Shown here in pieces: positions 46,740 through 58,112 of a DNA stretch of 64,000 nt. Position 1 is the stretch's first letter; each line of letters starts with the position of its first letter. A program made the position numbers and the translations under genes. This stretch comes from Lineus longissimus (taxonomy: Eukaryota; Nemertea; Pilidiophora; Heteronemertea; Lineidae), in NCBI RefSeq assembly GCF_910592395.1, contig NC_088310.1:23017491-23081490 (forward strand). The letters are read 5' to 3'. The notes below the pieces were generated by a model. That model was given only the letters and a program-made list of their open reading frames with translations. It searched no databases and had not been told where the DNA came from.

Positions 46740-48253
46740 TGCAGATCTGAAACCAGCAGCCAACTGAATCTATCCTCAACTGTCCAATAAGGAGGCTAAT
46801 ACCCCTTATAAAAAAAGCTAGTTTATTATTGTCAACTGATTAATTATCAAGCTAATGATGACAAGTGGAACCTATGGATTTCGTTGAGCATGATTGTAAT
46901 AAACCTGATTAAATACCAATTGCAGCCAGACAATTAGTTTCTTTGCAATGTAATTTGTGGCACAGCAGCGGAGCATAAAAAATCCAAAAAAAATAATCGA
47001 TTTGTTTTGTATAAAACGCATTTGGCACAGTAATCAATGTTGATTTATCAGTTTCTCTACTCAATGTTGATGTGTTGAAAGGTAATCAGTGATGCAATTA
47101 TGGAATCGATATATGATGTGTGCAGTAGTTGATTTGGCTTATTGATTGATGACTCAACATCTCTTTTTGACAGTTGTTGATGAGTTTGATTCTCAAACCC
47201 CAAAGTAAAAAGTGCATTCTTGTTTTTAATTCAATTGATTAGGTTTGCTGGCGGATCTTCTGTGCCAAGGGAAATTTGAGTTGTGAAGACAAAAAATTAA
47301 TGATTTATAGCGTAAGTCATTATGATTCTTTACTTTGAAGGCCTACATTTTAGCCAATTTGGAATCTCTACGGCAGACCACATGTTATCAAAATTTTGCA
47401 CATATAAGAGATCGACCTCAGATCTGACAGCAAATTGACATGACTGATATTTCGTTGATTCATCAAATGTTACAGCTGTGATCTTGATGTCGGTACCATA
47501 TTATCAATGGTGTAATATAAGAGTTTTTGCATTTTACATTTCTCTGGCTGATCTTCCACTGCTTCAAGGAAGTTTCCCGTTTGCAATATAGAGGTATTTC
47601 GTTCTGAGGCAGTTGCGTGCCGCTATGAAAAGGTCATCCCAAGCAAAGCTAGCAAAACGACACTCTATTCCATGCTTAAGAGGAGGCAATTAACTAATCG
47701 ATAACGATTTGCTTCATCAAGTTGTCTTGTATCGATCGTTGCTAAAGTACTATGAACTCTGATTGTGGCTTGCGCAAAAGATCTATTGCAAGTCGAGATA
47801 GAATGTACTGGCAACTGCAGAGAAAACCTATACTCATGCCAACTTCCGCTTTTGCAAGCTGCAGCTACTAGGACCAACAATAGTCATAATTGGTAATCTT
47901 CAGCCACAGATGATACCATTGTGATCTAAAGGTGATTTGTCTTAGATAATGTTGGATCCTTTCTTTGAAACATGGGACCATTTGGCCGATTTCAAGATGC
48001 CTTTTAGAATGACTGCTGAGTGAATGAAGGACTCTCCATCCACGTGCCATGGCCATTGTCAAAGTGAACCTGCACAAATACTGAAATAACAATTTGATTT
48101 ATTAAGAGTGCTGGAATTTTCACAACTGTTCACGGTTGATTGAGATTTCAAGGATAAACACCAGTTCCAAGGTCTGGTAAATAAAACGCCCAAGGACGAG
48201 TCATTGTCAAGATGAGTTAGGCGCCAACCTTTTTGGCGCAATACCTCGCTCAG
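46740..48253. other. no recognised gene
   Basis: The region is AT-rich and CpG-poor to about 47.5 kb. Three minus-strand frames (47665-47880, 47868-48092, 48059-48241) follow one another in different frames. They could be a decayed gene, but no motif, splice order or family supports this. Confidence 0.3.
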
Positions 48254-48392
48254 CTGCCAGTTGCGAGTTTTACCTCACATGACAATGAGTCCATATCCCG
48301 TCGTGCAGCCCGACTTTCTGCTAAATTTGATAATGTTAATGGGACCATTCAGGAAACTGCAAACAAGTTTTTGTTGGCGGGTAATATTGAAG
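48254..48392 (+). CDS. exon-like block
   Basis: Following GCAATACCTCGCTCAG, a frame reads LPVASFTSHDNESISRRAAR and continues SAKFDNVNGTIQETANKFLL up to GAAG|GTAATG at 48393; without splicing it ends at TAA (48413-48415). It keeps more CpG than its surroundings and has protein-like composition. The acceptor tract is only moderate. The entry phase is 0 and the exit phase 1. Product unknown; a piece of a transposon protein is an alternative. Confidence 0.3.
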
Positions 48393-48898
48393 GTAATGGT
48401 TACTTCATGCTGTAATGTATTGCTGGTCTAGGGAAATTATGAGTCCCAAAAAAGCAGTTTGAAAATGGTTCCTGTATGTGTGCCCATTTAATGCAGTGAC
48501 TTTTTCAGACGAGGCTATATAGCTAATACTGTTGCTGCTGACTGTAGTCCCCTGTTACCCAGAGCAGTGAGAATGCTTGTGAAATCATCACGCTATAGTG
48601 TACCCATAATACTACAAGTCCACTTAATTTCATTGATTTTATGCAGTTGTCACAAATTCACAATGAAATAACCATAATACATCAACGTAATCCAATTATG
48701 ATGAATAATTGTTTTTGATATCTCAATGACCCTAAAAACCTCTTTGGGCATAAAACTACAGCTGTGTCCGACAATGCTATTAAAAATTAGTTGTATTAAA
48801 TAAATGTGTATCCTACTGTTAATGTGATAGACCCAGTGTGATGGGACCACAGGTGATGTATGGAATTGGTCCTGACTTCTTTTTTGGAGAGTGTGTGT

Positions 48899-48923
48899 GG
48901 GGGGGGGGGGGTGAGGGGGGGTG
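48899..48923 (+). repeat. G-rich tract after a GT run
   Basis: GTGTGTGTG leads into 13 G, then TGA and further G runs. The preceding bases (CCTGACTTC, six T, then GGAGAGTGTGTG) resemble those before the tract at 53105-53123. The two may therefore be copies of one dispersed element rather than independent slippage. Confidence 0.7.
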
Positions 48924-49097
48924 GCCCCAGTCATATTTGAGGTAGACTTGCTATACTGGGATATACTTAGTACGTTTTTTGTCAACCAACTTCTTCAGAT
49001 GTTTATCATTACCCAACTCCGTCATTGATATAGGAAAACATATGTTTACCATTTCATAACAATATCTTTTTATCGCAAAAACGCAACGGTTAGTTAC

Positions 49098-49185
49098 CTG
49101 AATTGAACTGTTGTGACTGCAGGAGACTCCATCATTCTTTTGTGAGAATTCTGATGTAACATATGTTTCTATTGTCCTCCTGTGT
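49098..49185 (-). CDS. possible minus-strand exon
   Basis: On the minus strand, after TTTCTTCTGGACCACACCG..CAG, a frame reads HRRTIETYVTSEFSQKNDG and ends SSIQ at the donor CAG|GTAACT. It is protein-like and phase-2 in, phase-0 out. It would lie downstream of the minus-strand first exon at 52522-52581, but the phases do not join directly, so at least one further exon would be needed. Confidence 0.2.
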
Positions 49186-49689
49186 CTGCACGGTGTGGTC
49201 CAGAAGAAACACATATCCGCCGGGCTGTCATTTTATATAGACAATCCCAATTTCATTGCGGAGTCATAAAAGCAAATAATGATATTATGGGTGATAAGGG
49301 AGATTTTTTTGTACCTAGAAGCAAAACTATGAGGAAGTGGCCACAAGGCATCTAGTTCAAATAAAATATGTTTTTGGTGACCCTTGCGGGGGGAGGGCAA
49401 TTACATGAAGTTACCTCAAGACCAACAATTTGACCCGCTATTGCCCCCCCCCCTTTTCCACAGTCACTATAGTAGTCGACTATTTCCCATGGATTTATAT
49501 ATGAATTATGCGTTTGATATCCGTCATAAATTCTATACCAATTCCATGCAAAGTCCTCCAGACTCGTGTACCTTTCATATGTCTAAAAAAATTTAAATAG
49601 TTTTCCAAGAATAGCGCATTTTTCCTGAACGAATCCTGGTTTTGCACAAACAGACTGGAGAGCCATTATTGGAACTTAATGAGAAGTCG

Positions 49690-49870
49690 ATATCTTTAAC
49701 GACCTAATCATGCGCTCGCTTATGATGTATTGTAATGGTTAGACCGGCTCCACAAGGTGGAAATGCTCTCCTAACGCGGATCGATACCAAGTTATTTACT
49801 ACGACGTAGTATCGCGCGAGTAGTAGTTGGCATAGCAACCAGATGTAAACAATACTGTTTTGCTTAATAA
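49690..49870. mobile_element. CpG-rich insert, possibly tRNA-like
   Basis: CpG is dense here compared with the flanks, and the block contains the palindrome CTACGACGTAG near 49800. TGTAATGGTTAGACCGG followed after about 30 bp by GCGGATCGATACC loosely recalls tRNA A and B boxes. A young SINE or another mobile fragment is the best guess. No end repeats were found. Confidence 0.3.
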
Positions 49871-51249
49871 CAGGTCATTATCGGTACTAGAGATTACCAG
49901 AGATAGATGCTATTTTTGGACTAGGACGCCCATCAGTTTGAAATTAATAGTCTGGCAAATGAAATAAAAATTGCAGCTACAAAATAATACCTGGAAATAT
50001 GGAGGCCCCATCATTATTGGAATTGGAAATATCAGGGGTGACAGTTACTTTAGATATTTTCAATGATCTTGTTTCGAGAATTCACAGTCCTGTTGGAAGC
50101 ATTTTGGCATAAAAAACAACTTATCGCAGGCCCCAACTTGTCCCTTTAAGAATATCCTCCCTATGATACAGAGAGGCACGACCCTCGTTCTCAGAAATCG
50201 GAGGAGCGAGTCAGCCAGGGTACATGGGTGTGCCCTTAAACCCAGCATCTGATGACTTCACGTCGAAATACAGTATTAGAGAGATGTTTCGATGGGACTG
50301 GACACAGTTGGTGTTTTAAATGTTGGGTGGTGAAATAGATTGGTTGTGAAGTTGCAGCAAAAGCTTTATGGGTGATATTGGTGCATGGTGACGAGGATGC
50401 ATATTTTACCCCTGGCCACCTAAATCCCACGCCCATGTTGTCTCTTTACTCAAGGAATAATAAAAACTAAGTTTTTATTAAAGCTTGCTTTAATGTTATG
50501 GCCAGTCAAAACAACAGTGCTCCTCCTGCCAAGTGGGTGGTTTTCTATCACCACGATAAGCAAGAAATTCTGCTGTTAATGATGTATGATGCGCAGTTAT
50601 ACTGGACTCCCCCTTTTTTATGTAGACCTAATAACTCTTCACATTTGTATTGAAGCAGATGTGCACAGATAGTACTATATTCGCACAAGCCTGGAGCACA
50701 TCTGGTGCGATTTACTGGACTTCTCTATTATCATTGTTATTATATCAGTTTCGAATAGATAATGCAGTTGTTACAACAATGATAATTTATGGTTTATTAT
50801 GCCAGATATCAATGATAAGTCATTGTCCAGAAGTCAGTATAAAGCTCATAAAAAAAGTGTACTTATCTATTGGCTGCAGACTGAGCTCATATGGAATAGC
50901 ATCTCGTCACAATATTGAATGTTGGAGGGATGCGTGTGATATCAGTTGTGAAATTTCCTGTCACCCATAAGGTTTGACCCGATCAATTTTCAAAAATTTG
51001 AGCTTACGGAGTAGCGTTGTGAATCATGTGTAAACAAATGTATATTTTCTGTGATTTTCTTTGATCAATATTGAAAGACAGAGCTTTGTTATCTTACTCT
51101 ATGCCGACTGAGCGGCGGTGAACATCAGTCCTTAAGTGTCCTATGGATGTACCCACAACGCCGGTATATTGAGATGACCTTTCCCTTTCCAATCTCTCCT
51201 TTGCTCAAAGGACATTGACCAGACAATCGCCTCGGGCCATCAATAATAC

Positions 51250-52150
51250 ATTGCAGACCTGCTTCAGATCATCAAATAGAAGCTGGTAAAGTCATTACCG
51301 GGAATCTGTTGTTCCAGTCGTATGTCTGTGTCAGGTCTCTATACCCAAGGGACATAAAAGATTCTGAACCCGATAAAGGACACAGCCACACAGACTAGGA
51401 TGTTGTCTTTTTCGTTGTGTTGAAGGAAGCCTGTATCGTCATGTTTAGCAATAGATGATAGCTTTCGGGTATATCATACATCTGTGCTTAGCAATGGATA
51501 GTATCTTCAGTATGCTATACTCCTGCATGCATGTACCTTTGTATGGTAATGGCAATCTTTATAAATTCTCGGTAATGGTAATGGTATAAATGTGACGATA
51601 ATGATATGTCTTCTGGTTATTAAATGAACAATGTTGTTATTGGCAAAACTGGTTGCAGACAATAACCAATACCGTATTACAAACCTATTTCACTAAACAG
51701 CAGAACCTGATAAAGCCGTCGCTACTGATGGTATTCCAGGAATCTGAAGCTATAGCTGTAGGCGCTATTTGTCTGTGTCAGGTCTTTGAACCATTGGCCC
51801 CTTAAGATATAAGCAATTCAAAACAAAAGGAACACAACCACAGTCTATGATGTGGTCTTCTTCATTGTGATGAAGAAAGCCCTTCCTGCACTACTATCGA
51901 TTTTTGGCAAAGACAGGTTGCAGACGACGATAGTCTGGAACCGTCAATACGTGTAGACTTGTTTCACCAAACAAAACCTGATGAAGTCTGGCATTTGAAG
52001 CCCATGTAACCCCTGTGTGTGGTTGAATCCTCAAGGGATTTCAGCAATTCGGTGTAGTAACAACTCAAAGGGTGACCACAGTCCGGATGATGGTTTTCTT
52101 CAGTGTTACATGTATCTTGTTTTAAAGAAAGCTTTCCTGCATCACCAGTA
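51250..52150. repeat. three diverged direct repeats of about 200-260 bp
   Basis: The order GGTTGCAGAC.., ..CTGATAAAG.., TGTCTGTGTCAGGTCT.., ..ACACAACCACAGTCTATGATG, ..TTCATTGTGATGAAGAAAGCC is present at about 51640-51895. It recurs in altered form at about 51905-52150 and, less completely, at 51255-51450. The copies are old. A gap of about 190 bp separates the first from the second. Confidence 0.65.
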
Positions 52151-52521
52151 ATTTTAAATGAGTCTCAGTGACATATCTAGACATGACAGAATAATATGGC
52201 GTCGTTTGATCACTATTAAATGGTGTCAATTTTAGTTATTGAAAATAATTGATTTTGATGATTGGTGGTTTGATTGATAGGTTGATGTGTGTGATACAAC
52301 AATGCCCAGTTCTGATCAAAATTGGTAATATGAACAGATAAACAATAGTTAAATATGGTTCTCAGTATGGGTCTCTTTTTGCGATAAAGATAATGATGTT
52401 GGCTTGTTTGAATCCGAGTCACAGAGACAACCTTATATCTTTGACATTGGTTGTATGGTTACTTCTGCATTGGCTTTTAATTAAGAATACAACTTCTAAG
52501 AAGACTCGTATTGTGGCCTAC

Positions 52522-52581
52522 CTTATGTCTCGTTGAAATCGTGTTGGAATAAGCGGCGATGAATCCATCATTTGAGCCCAT
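52522..52581 (-). CDS. candidate first coding exon, minus strand
   Basis: An ATG followed by GGC opens exactly 20 codons, MGSNDGFIAAYSNTISTRHK, ending at the donor AAG|GTAGGC (52521). The frame is also open upstream for over 50 codons without another ATG, so the exon could be internal with an upstream acceptor. It is CpG-rich and lies at the left edge of the CpG island. Exit phase is 0. Product not recognised; Gly at position 2 alone is not enough to call N-myristoylation. Confidence 0.35.
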
Positions 52582-52991
52582 TAGGGCTGTTAAATCGGAT
52601 AACTGCACGTCGTTAGATAATCCCAACAAAATCCAGTTGTCAATTGTCAACTTGTCCTGATGGTGTGCCGTTGGAGGAGCCAGTCGCCGCCAGCAGCTGT
52701 GCGCATGGAGCCAGGCAGAGTCGATAGATTTGCATAAGAAAACTTGGTCCAATATATGTGACAGCCGATGTCATGTGCCTTAAATATTGATGTGATAAGA
52801 GGATGACAATACCGCGGTGATGAAGGACACTTGACGTACATGTATGTGTACCGCTGTAACACACACTTCACTGTAGCGTCGTGGCGTTGAGCTGGTATTG
52901 GGTGTCTCCCTCGGACTCTAAGCGATAAAGGTATCAGTGTGGAAGTGATCGGGAGACTCGCGGCTACGTGGCGTCTGATGAAGATGCAGCG

Positions 52992-53056
52992 ATGCCGTCT
53001 GCTGCCTATCAGTCGAGATCAATGAAAGTTGTATGGTGTATTGACCGTAGGGAAAG
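52992..53056 (+). CDS. candidate first coding exon, plus strand
   Basis: An ATG with G at -3 opens 21 codons, beginning MPSAAYQSRSMKVVWCIDRR, plus two bases (AG) and the donor AAAG|GTAATG at 53057. The next in-frame codon would be a stop, so splicing is required. It sits at the right edge of the CpG island with a CpG-rich leader. Exit phase equals that of the exon at 27806-27840, so both could feed one shared downstream exon, as in genes with alternative first exons. Product unknown. The in-frame ATG at codon 11 is an alternative start. Confidence 0.42.
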
Positions 53057-53104
53057 GTAATGATGCTGATCATGTGTCCTGATTTTTTCAAAGAGTGTGT
53101 GTGT

Positions 53105-53123
53105 GGGGGGTGGGGGGGGGGGG
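53105..53123 (+). repeat. G-rich tract after a GT run
   Basis: A (GT) run leads to six G, a T and twelve G, about 50 bp downstream of the CpG-island exon donor. It is within the first intron of that candidate transcript on the plus strand, where a G-quadruplex could form in DNA or RNA. Confidence 0.75.
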
Positions 53124-53859
53124 ATAGCAGAATTCATTGGTTCAATAGTGATAAATTGATACTTGGGTCAGTGTGCCAGAGGTCAATCTTTAAACACCAA
53201 TTACACTATCATCAGATGAAAACGAACACAGATTTATAATTTATATGCAATCAATACCACAATTGGTTACGAGTAGAAACTGCACTGATATACATTACAA
53301 CGAGGAGTTAATGCAGGCACAGATAGTGACGAGAGCCCTAGCTAGCCAAGGTAGAAACAATCATAATGCATCAATAACCTCCTAAGGTCAACAATGTGCT
53401 ATTGAGAACGGCATCATTTTCCTTTATGCATCCTGCACCACACTGAGCAGACAATATTTTCGTTGACAAAACAGAAGATAAATCATTGCCGGTGTTTCGA
53501 TACATGCAACAATGCCTCAGATAATTGGTTACGTGTGGTGTGTGCCGTAATTAATGTGAAGTGGTATTTTCAATCTAGGATTCAATTAAAAGTTCCTTGT
53601 TCAATCTGCAGTGATCAATAAATGGTGATTTCGGTGTGATAGATGGAAATCTGTTGTCTTCTCTGATGTTGGAATACAGGATGTAGTCTTCGTCTTCACT
53701 GAATCAAGGGATATTGTATGTATCAGTACAGCATCTAGTTGACACCAATTGTGCACCTTTTTGATAAGATTTTGATATCTTGAGACTTCAGCAGATTACT
53801 GTAATCAGTGTGGGAATACATGTAGTATGATAAGAGCTCTAATGGAAAAAAAATAATTG

Positions 53860-53940
53860 CCTCGGAAGGGATTCGAACTAACGACTTCTCGATCAGGACA
53901 GCTACACCGCCGCTGCCCACTTTGCTATCAGTGAGTCAAC
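53860..53940 (-). mobile_element. tRNA-derived SINE head, minus strand
   Basis: Read on the minus strand, 53935 to 53865 gives GATAGCAAAGTGGGCAGCGG, an A-box-like start, and GTTAGTTCGAATCCCTTCCG, a very good B box, about 45 bp apart. The acceptor ends do not pair, so a SINE promoter is more likely than a working tRNA gene. The body would extend left of 53860. Confidence 0.6.
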
Positions 53941-56900
53941 CCATCATCTCACACACCCATGACGTCGCCAGCTGATATCGTCCCTCAAAAGGGAACATGA
54001 TCATTGTCTATGTCATTGCTCTTTCTATTGATGATCCATTAGGGAATGATGTTGCACTACTGAGAAAAAGGGGGTGGACCGACTTCTGCCTTGGGGTTCT
54101 TAGTAATGATATTACCCCTACAGAATGTATTGGATTTTGATGTTGATTAAAGATTCTGTAAAGAAGCGTTCATTTTCATTTTGAAATGATTGATGATTTA
54201 TACGATAATGGTGTGCTACCAAGAATAGGGTGGATTATCTTCTTTCTTAAAGGTTCTTTGTAATTGACTCATAAGTCATAAGGGCTGAACAAGGGTATAG
54301 AGCGCGGGTATAGGCTGATGAGCATCACCATACAGGGTTCATTATATGTGTCGACAAAAAACACGTCCAAGTGCAGCCACTGCTGGTATTATTCAGTTTT
54401 CACAACGACTACAATTAAAACTTGATGCAGATATGCACAGTAAATGCATTGTTTCTATTCCTGAGTGAACCATGTAGTTAATCATTTATTTTTCATCCGT
54501 ATCAACTTTGATATTTTCCCACCAGCCATAGCCGGTTGCTCGTGCATGACTTGCTGGTTCAGCGATCAAACCTGATCTATGACTGCCGATACAGGACTAA
54601 TGGCCGACGGGAAATACTGCCTGGAAACAGAGGGGATTTGGTCTGGCTCACTTAGGGTCATGGGAAACTGCTGATCTCAGCATCCCGGTGTACAGGCACC
54701 ATAAACTTCTTTAGAATGAGAAAAACGGTTAGATTAAATCATATATGGGAACTCATCCCCCTACTTTGATATTTTGCGGCATCTTCTGGATAATGATACA
54801 AAAACATCCAACAAGGACCAAATGTTTGGTTCTCATTTTAACACAAATGGAATTGTTTTGTAACATTTTGTAAATGATTTTGATAGCGGCATTCTTTTCC
54901 GATCTTTAAGTGGTCTATTTGGTTAAAACTTTGGCTATTGTAATGGAAGGAGTAATTGTTGCTCCGATTGGAACATGTGGAAACAGCAGTTGGGATTTGA
55001 AAACTTTTGGCATTTTTTTACATTTATATATGATAGTCCATGGGGAGGTAACATATTGAATATGATCACCAAAAGTCTTAACATTTAGGATTCTCCAACA
55101 CCATAATAGCTCCAAGCTCAGGTCACATTTAGCAATAATTACCACTTATTTGATGGATACACACCCAATTATAATGATATTACAGAAAACCATTGTGGGG
55201 AACTGCTGATGCTGACTCATTCCTCAGTCTAGACAGGAGCACTAAAAAATTCAATCACTTTTTTATTGGTGGTCGCCTGCATATTCTGCTAATTGAGTGG
55301 TTATCGAAGCAGTGGTCTCAATAGAAATCATTGATTGTCTTGGCGGTAAAGTTATCAAAGGACGAATTTGAATGCAATTTATCAACGAAAATATCAAGGG
55401 ACCCTGCAACAAGCATTTTTTGTCACAGGGTCTTTGATCATGATCGCTGGCAACAGAGCTAGAGTGTAATATTGTTGGTGATCCTGAAACAAAAATAGCT
55501 TTTATTTTCGTCTCCTCAAATCTGTTCACCCACCTATGGTTAGTGGTTACTGCCCAAAACAGGTGACTTACTGATTCCGTGGGATGATATCTTGGCGGTG
55601 ATGCCGATAGCTCAAAGATGATGCTGATATGGGCAGGTGGGAGGGGCCGCTGTAGGTGTAGATGTGACAATAGTGAGGGCACTTTAGAGATAGGATGTGA
55701 CAGGAGGGACCATTGAAGGTTGGCAGAGTGTGGTCCATCTGTCAGTGGAAGGGTTACAGGTAAATACTCAAGATTTAGTTGAGATGAATGCGTATATGCT
55801 GAATTAAAGGATTTGGAATTCTCAGTAAAGCAAAATTATTTATGATAATTTAGTCTTTATCACATGGTCTTGGCTACGAGACAAGGTCAATGGACCACAT
55901 CAACCACTTTATTTTTTGACACATCATCATATTCAATGTACGATAAGTGGTAATCGTACGGATCTTTGCAAAACTTTCACTTTTCTGTGCCGAGGTCAGT
56001 GCTCTTCAGTATTGTTGTTTCGAAGTGGCGGGATATTGAGCTCCAGCGTAATAAAGCAATGATTTTGTATTTGGACTACAGTTATTATGATTGTATGACC
56101 ACCTATACATTGTATACCACACCAGCCCCCCTCCCCCTACATACACAAGTACAGAGGGGTTAAGTGTTCTGCAGAGGAAAGTTGATATGACCTGAGCAAA
56201 GGACCTCTATCACTCATTCGCCCTAGGGTCACCAAATCCAATCACAGCACTTGGCTTCAGTGTCATACTGAATGAGGATCGTCAGTCCCACCATCCCATT
56301 ACCAAACAAAAGATAAGAGATAGTAAAGGGTAGGGATGCCCTTTATGTCTTTATTTGAAATTCTTATTAAAAGGTCCTCAGGCACCCAGGAACAATAGTG
56401 GGATGTCCCTTAACCACCCTTTGATAGTAAGCCTGTTAAGGGCCCAAAGTAACCCTGATCAGACTGACATTTCCGCTGCTTTTACTTTTCATTTGAACAA
56501 GGGCACAAAGTTAAAAGGAATATGATGGTGGCGACTTTTGATGTCGGGAGGGACCACTTCCTGCCCTTTCACGTAAGGAGGAGAATAAGGGTGCAAGTCA
56601 TTATTTCAATTCATATTATCAGTCACTAGGGTGTTTCACATGTTGGACTTTGTTAGTGTCATTTAGAACATCTCTGTTAACGCTGCTTGGTAAGTTGGAA
56701 GGCCTGCTTTGAATACCCAAGATTACGATAAGATTCTTGTTCAGTTGGGGAACTGATTCTCCAGGGTGAACCTCGTGATAAAAACATTTATCTTAATACA
56801 AGCGTTAACAGTGCTGTGAGATAGTTGGAACACCAATGACTAAATCTGGCCATCCAGGCTGCGACCTGTAGTCTCCCTTTAAAGGAAAGGTGGCTTTCAG

Positions 56901-57556
56901 TGCACAAACAGACCATGTTGAAATGTTCTCCAAACCTTTTTTGGCCAATAAATGTGAAATCAAAAAGGCTGTAATGATTTCCGAATCACAGATTTCTAAA
57001 GTGCATGTACCATTATCTTGTGTCTAGACAGACGTGTTTAATACTCTTTCCAATAATATCATGTTACTGTAGACACACAAGGTGAAACCCTCTGGGACTC
57101 AACAACTGATTGTAATGTCCAAGAGTAAAAAGAATATGATATTGTTGGTATGGGGCATGATGATATTGGCGAAATCTAGCACAATCTGTGCTTGGCGAAG
57201 TAGATAGATCTAATAAAAGGTTCGTGGTGTGGAGAATACGTTACTGGAAACGCTATATGGTTACCACTGAGGAAAATGAGCTTTATCTCACTAGATGTCA
57301 AAGGAAAGCTCTAACTCATTTAGGTGTGTATGGGAATGTATAAATAAGAGACATCTTTGAGATTTTGGCCGAACATTTTGACAACTATACTTTCATGTAT
57401 TAAGCTTGTGACATCACTTGGCCGACATCTATGTAAAGTAGGACACTATTTTTATCAAGGACTGAATTTCTGGTCGAAGTGGTTTTTGTCATTATTCGAT
57501 CAGACAGTAGTTCATACTCTGATGCCATCTAGTGATCAAATGAGGAACCGCGCCTA
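53941..57556. other. no recognised gene
   Basis: The longest frame (55263-55682 minus, 139 codons, proline- and serine-rich) is about what chance gives once per window of this size. It has no splice support. The rest is CpG-poor, intron-like DNA. Confidence 0.35.
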
Positions 57557-57983
57557 GTCGTAGTTCCACCTATCATAAAACTCCGTGTTTTTTCAAGACC
57601 TGTGTCTTCGCCGTGTGTCAAAAAACCCGGGGCGCACTTTCACCTTTCAGTGGTGTTAGATAATGGTTAATAGCCCCGGCGACAGGTGCGCTGTAGGTAG
57701 GGAGCTCTCCTGTGTTTCTTTCCCGTTGGAGGGGGTGCAATACCGAGGTAACTACACCGCGCCATCTGTCGCCGGATCTTAGAACTTGCAATTGCCGTGT
57801 CTATTCAGATTCCACCTATCAAAAAACCCGTGTTGAACACGGGTCTAAATTAGCCCCCGATTGGTCCCATCGAGCTCGATGGGGCTAATAGACACGGGGA
57901 TTTGACACACGGGTCTATTTAGACACGGCAATTCATAGGTGTAAGCGCAAAAGACACGGGGATTTGATAGGTGGAAGTACGAC
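57557..57983. mobile_element. nested-palindrome foldback/MITE element
   Basis: The ends are inverted repeats: GTCGTAGTTCCACCTATCA at 57557 against the reverse complement of 57965-57983 (18 of 19 matches, then looser). A third copy of the terminal word lies inside at 57811 (TCCACCTATCAAAAAACCCG). Further exact inverted pairs are 57791-57803/57920-57932, 57827-57834/57836-57843 and 57676-57685/57766-57775. CpG is high, consistent with a young insert. No coding capacity. A clean target duplication was not found, so the superfamily is open. Confidence 0.65.
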
Positions 57984-57992
57984 GATATACAT

Positions 57993-58112
57993 TGGGTGAT
58001 ATGAATAAAGACTAGCAAATGCTTTTACACCGGTTTTGTACAGGAAGGCCTAGTGTAAATGTACATGGAGATTTAGATAAAAGCATTTGCTAGTCTTTAT
58101 TCATATCACCCA
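57993..58112. repeat. perfect 35-bp inverted repeat with 50-bp loop
   Basis: 57993-58027 and 58078-58112 are exact reverse complements (left arm begins TGGGTGATATGAATAAAGAC). The spacer is 50 bp. The structure starts nine bases after the foldback element. An exact 35-bp stem implies recent origin or selection. It could be a second small MITE or a product of template switching next to the neighbouring element. Confidence 0.92.

Larger units (their letters stand above)
52500..53060. promoter_or_regulatory. CpG island, probable bidirectional promoter
   Basis: I count about 32 CpG in 560 bp, close to expectation for its roughly 50 percent G+C. The flanks have a small fraction of that. Short ATG exons with good donors leave it in both directions (52522-52581 minus, 52992-53056 plus). 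No TATA box is evident, as expected for such promoters. A short upstream frame (MVCRWRSQSPPAAVR) sits in the plus-strand leader near 52658. This is the best-supported transcription start region in the window. Confidence 0.5.

Noticed and set aside
55263-55682. 139-codon minus-strand frame rich in Pro and Ser
   Set aside because: With about 6 percent stop codons, roughly one stop-free run of this length is expected in 128 kb of two-strand sequence. It has no splice borders or domain.
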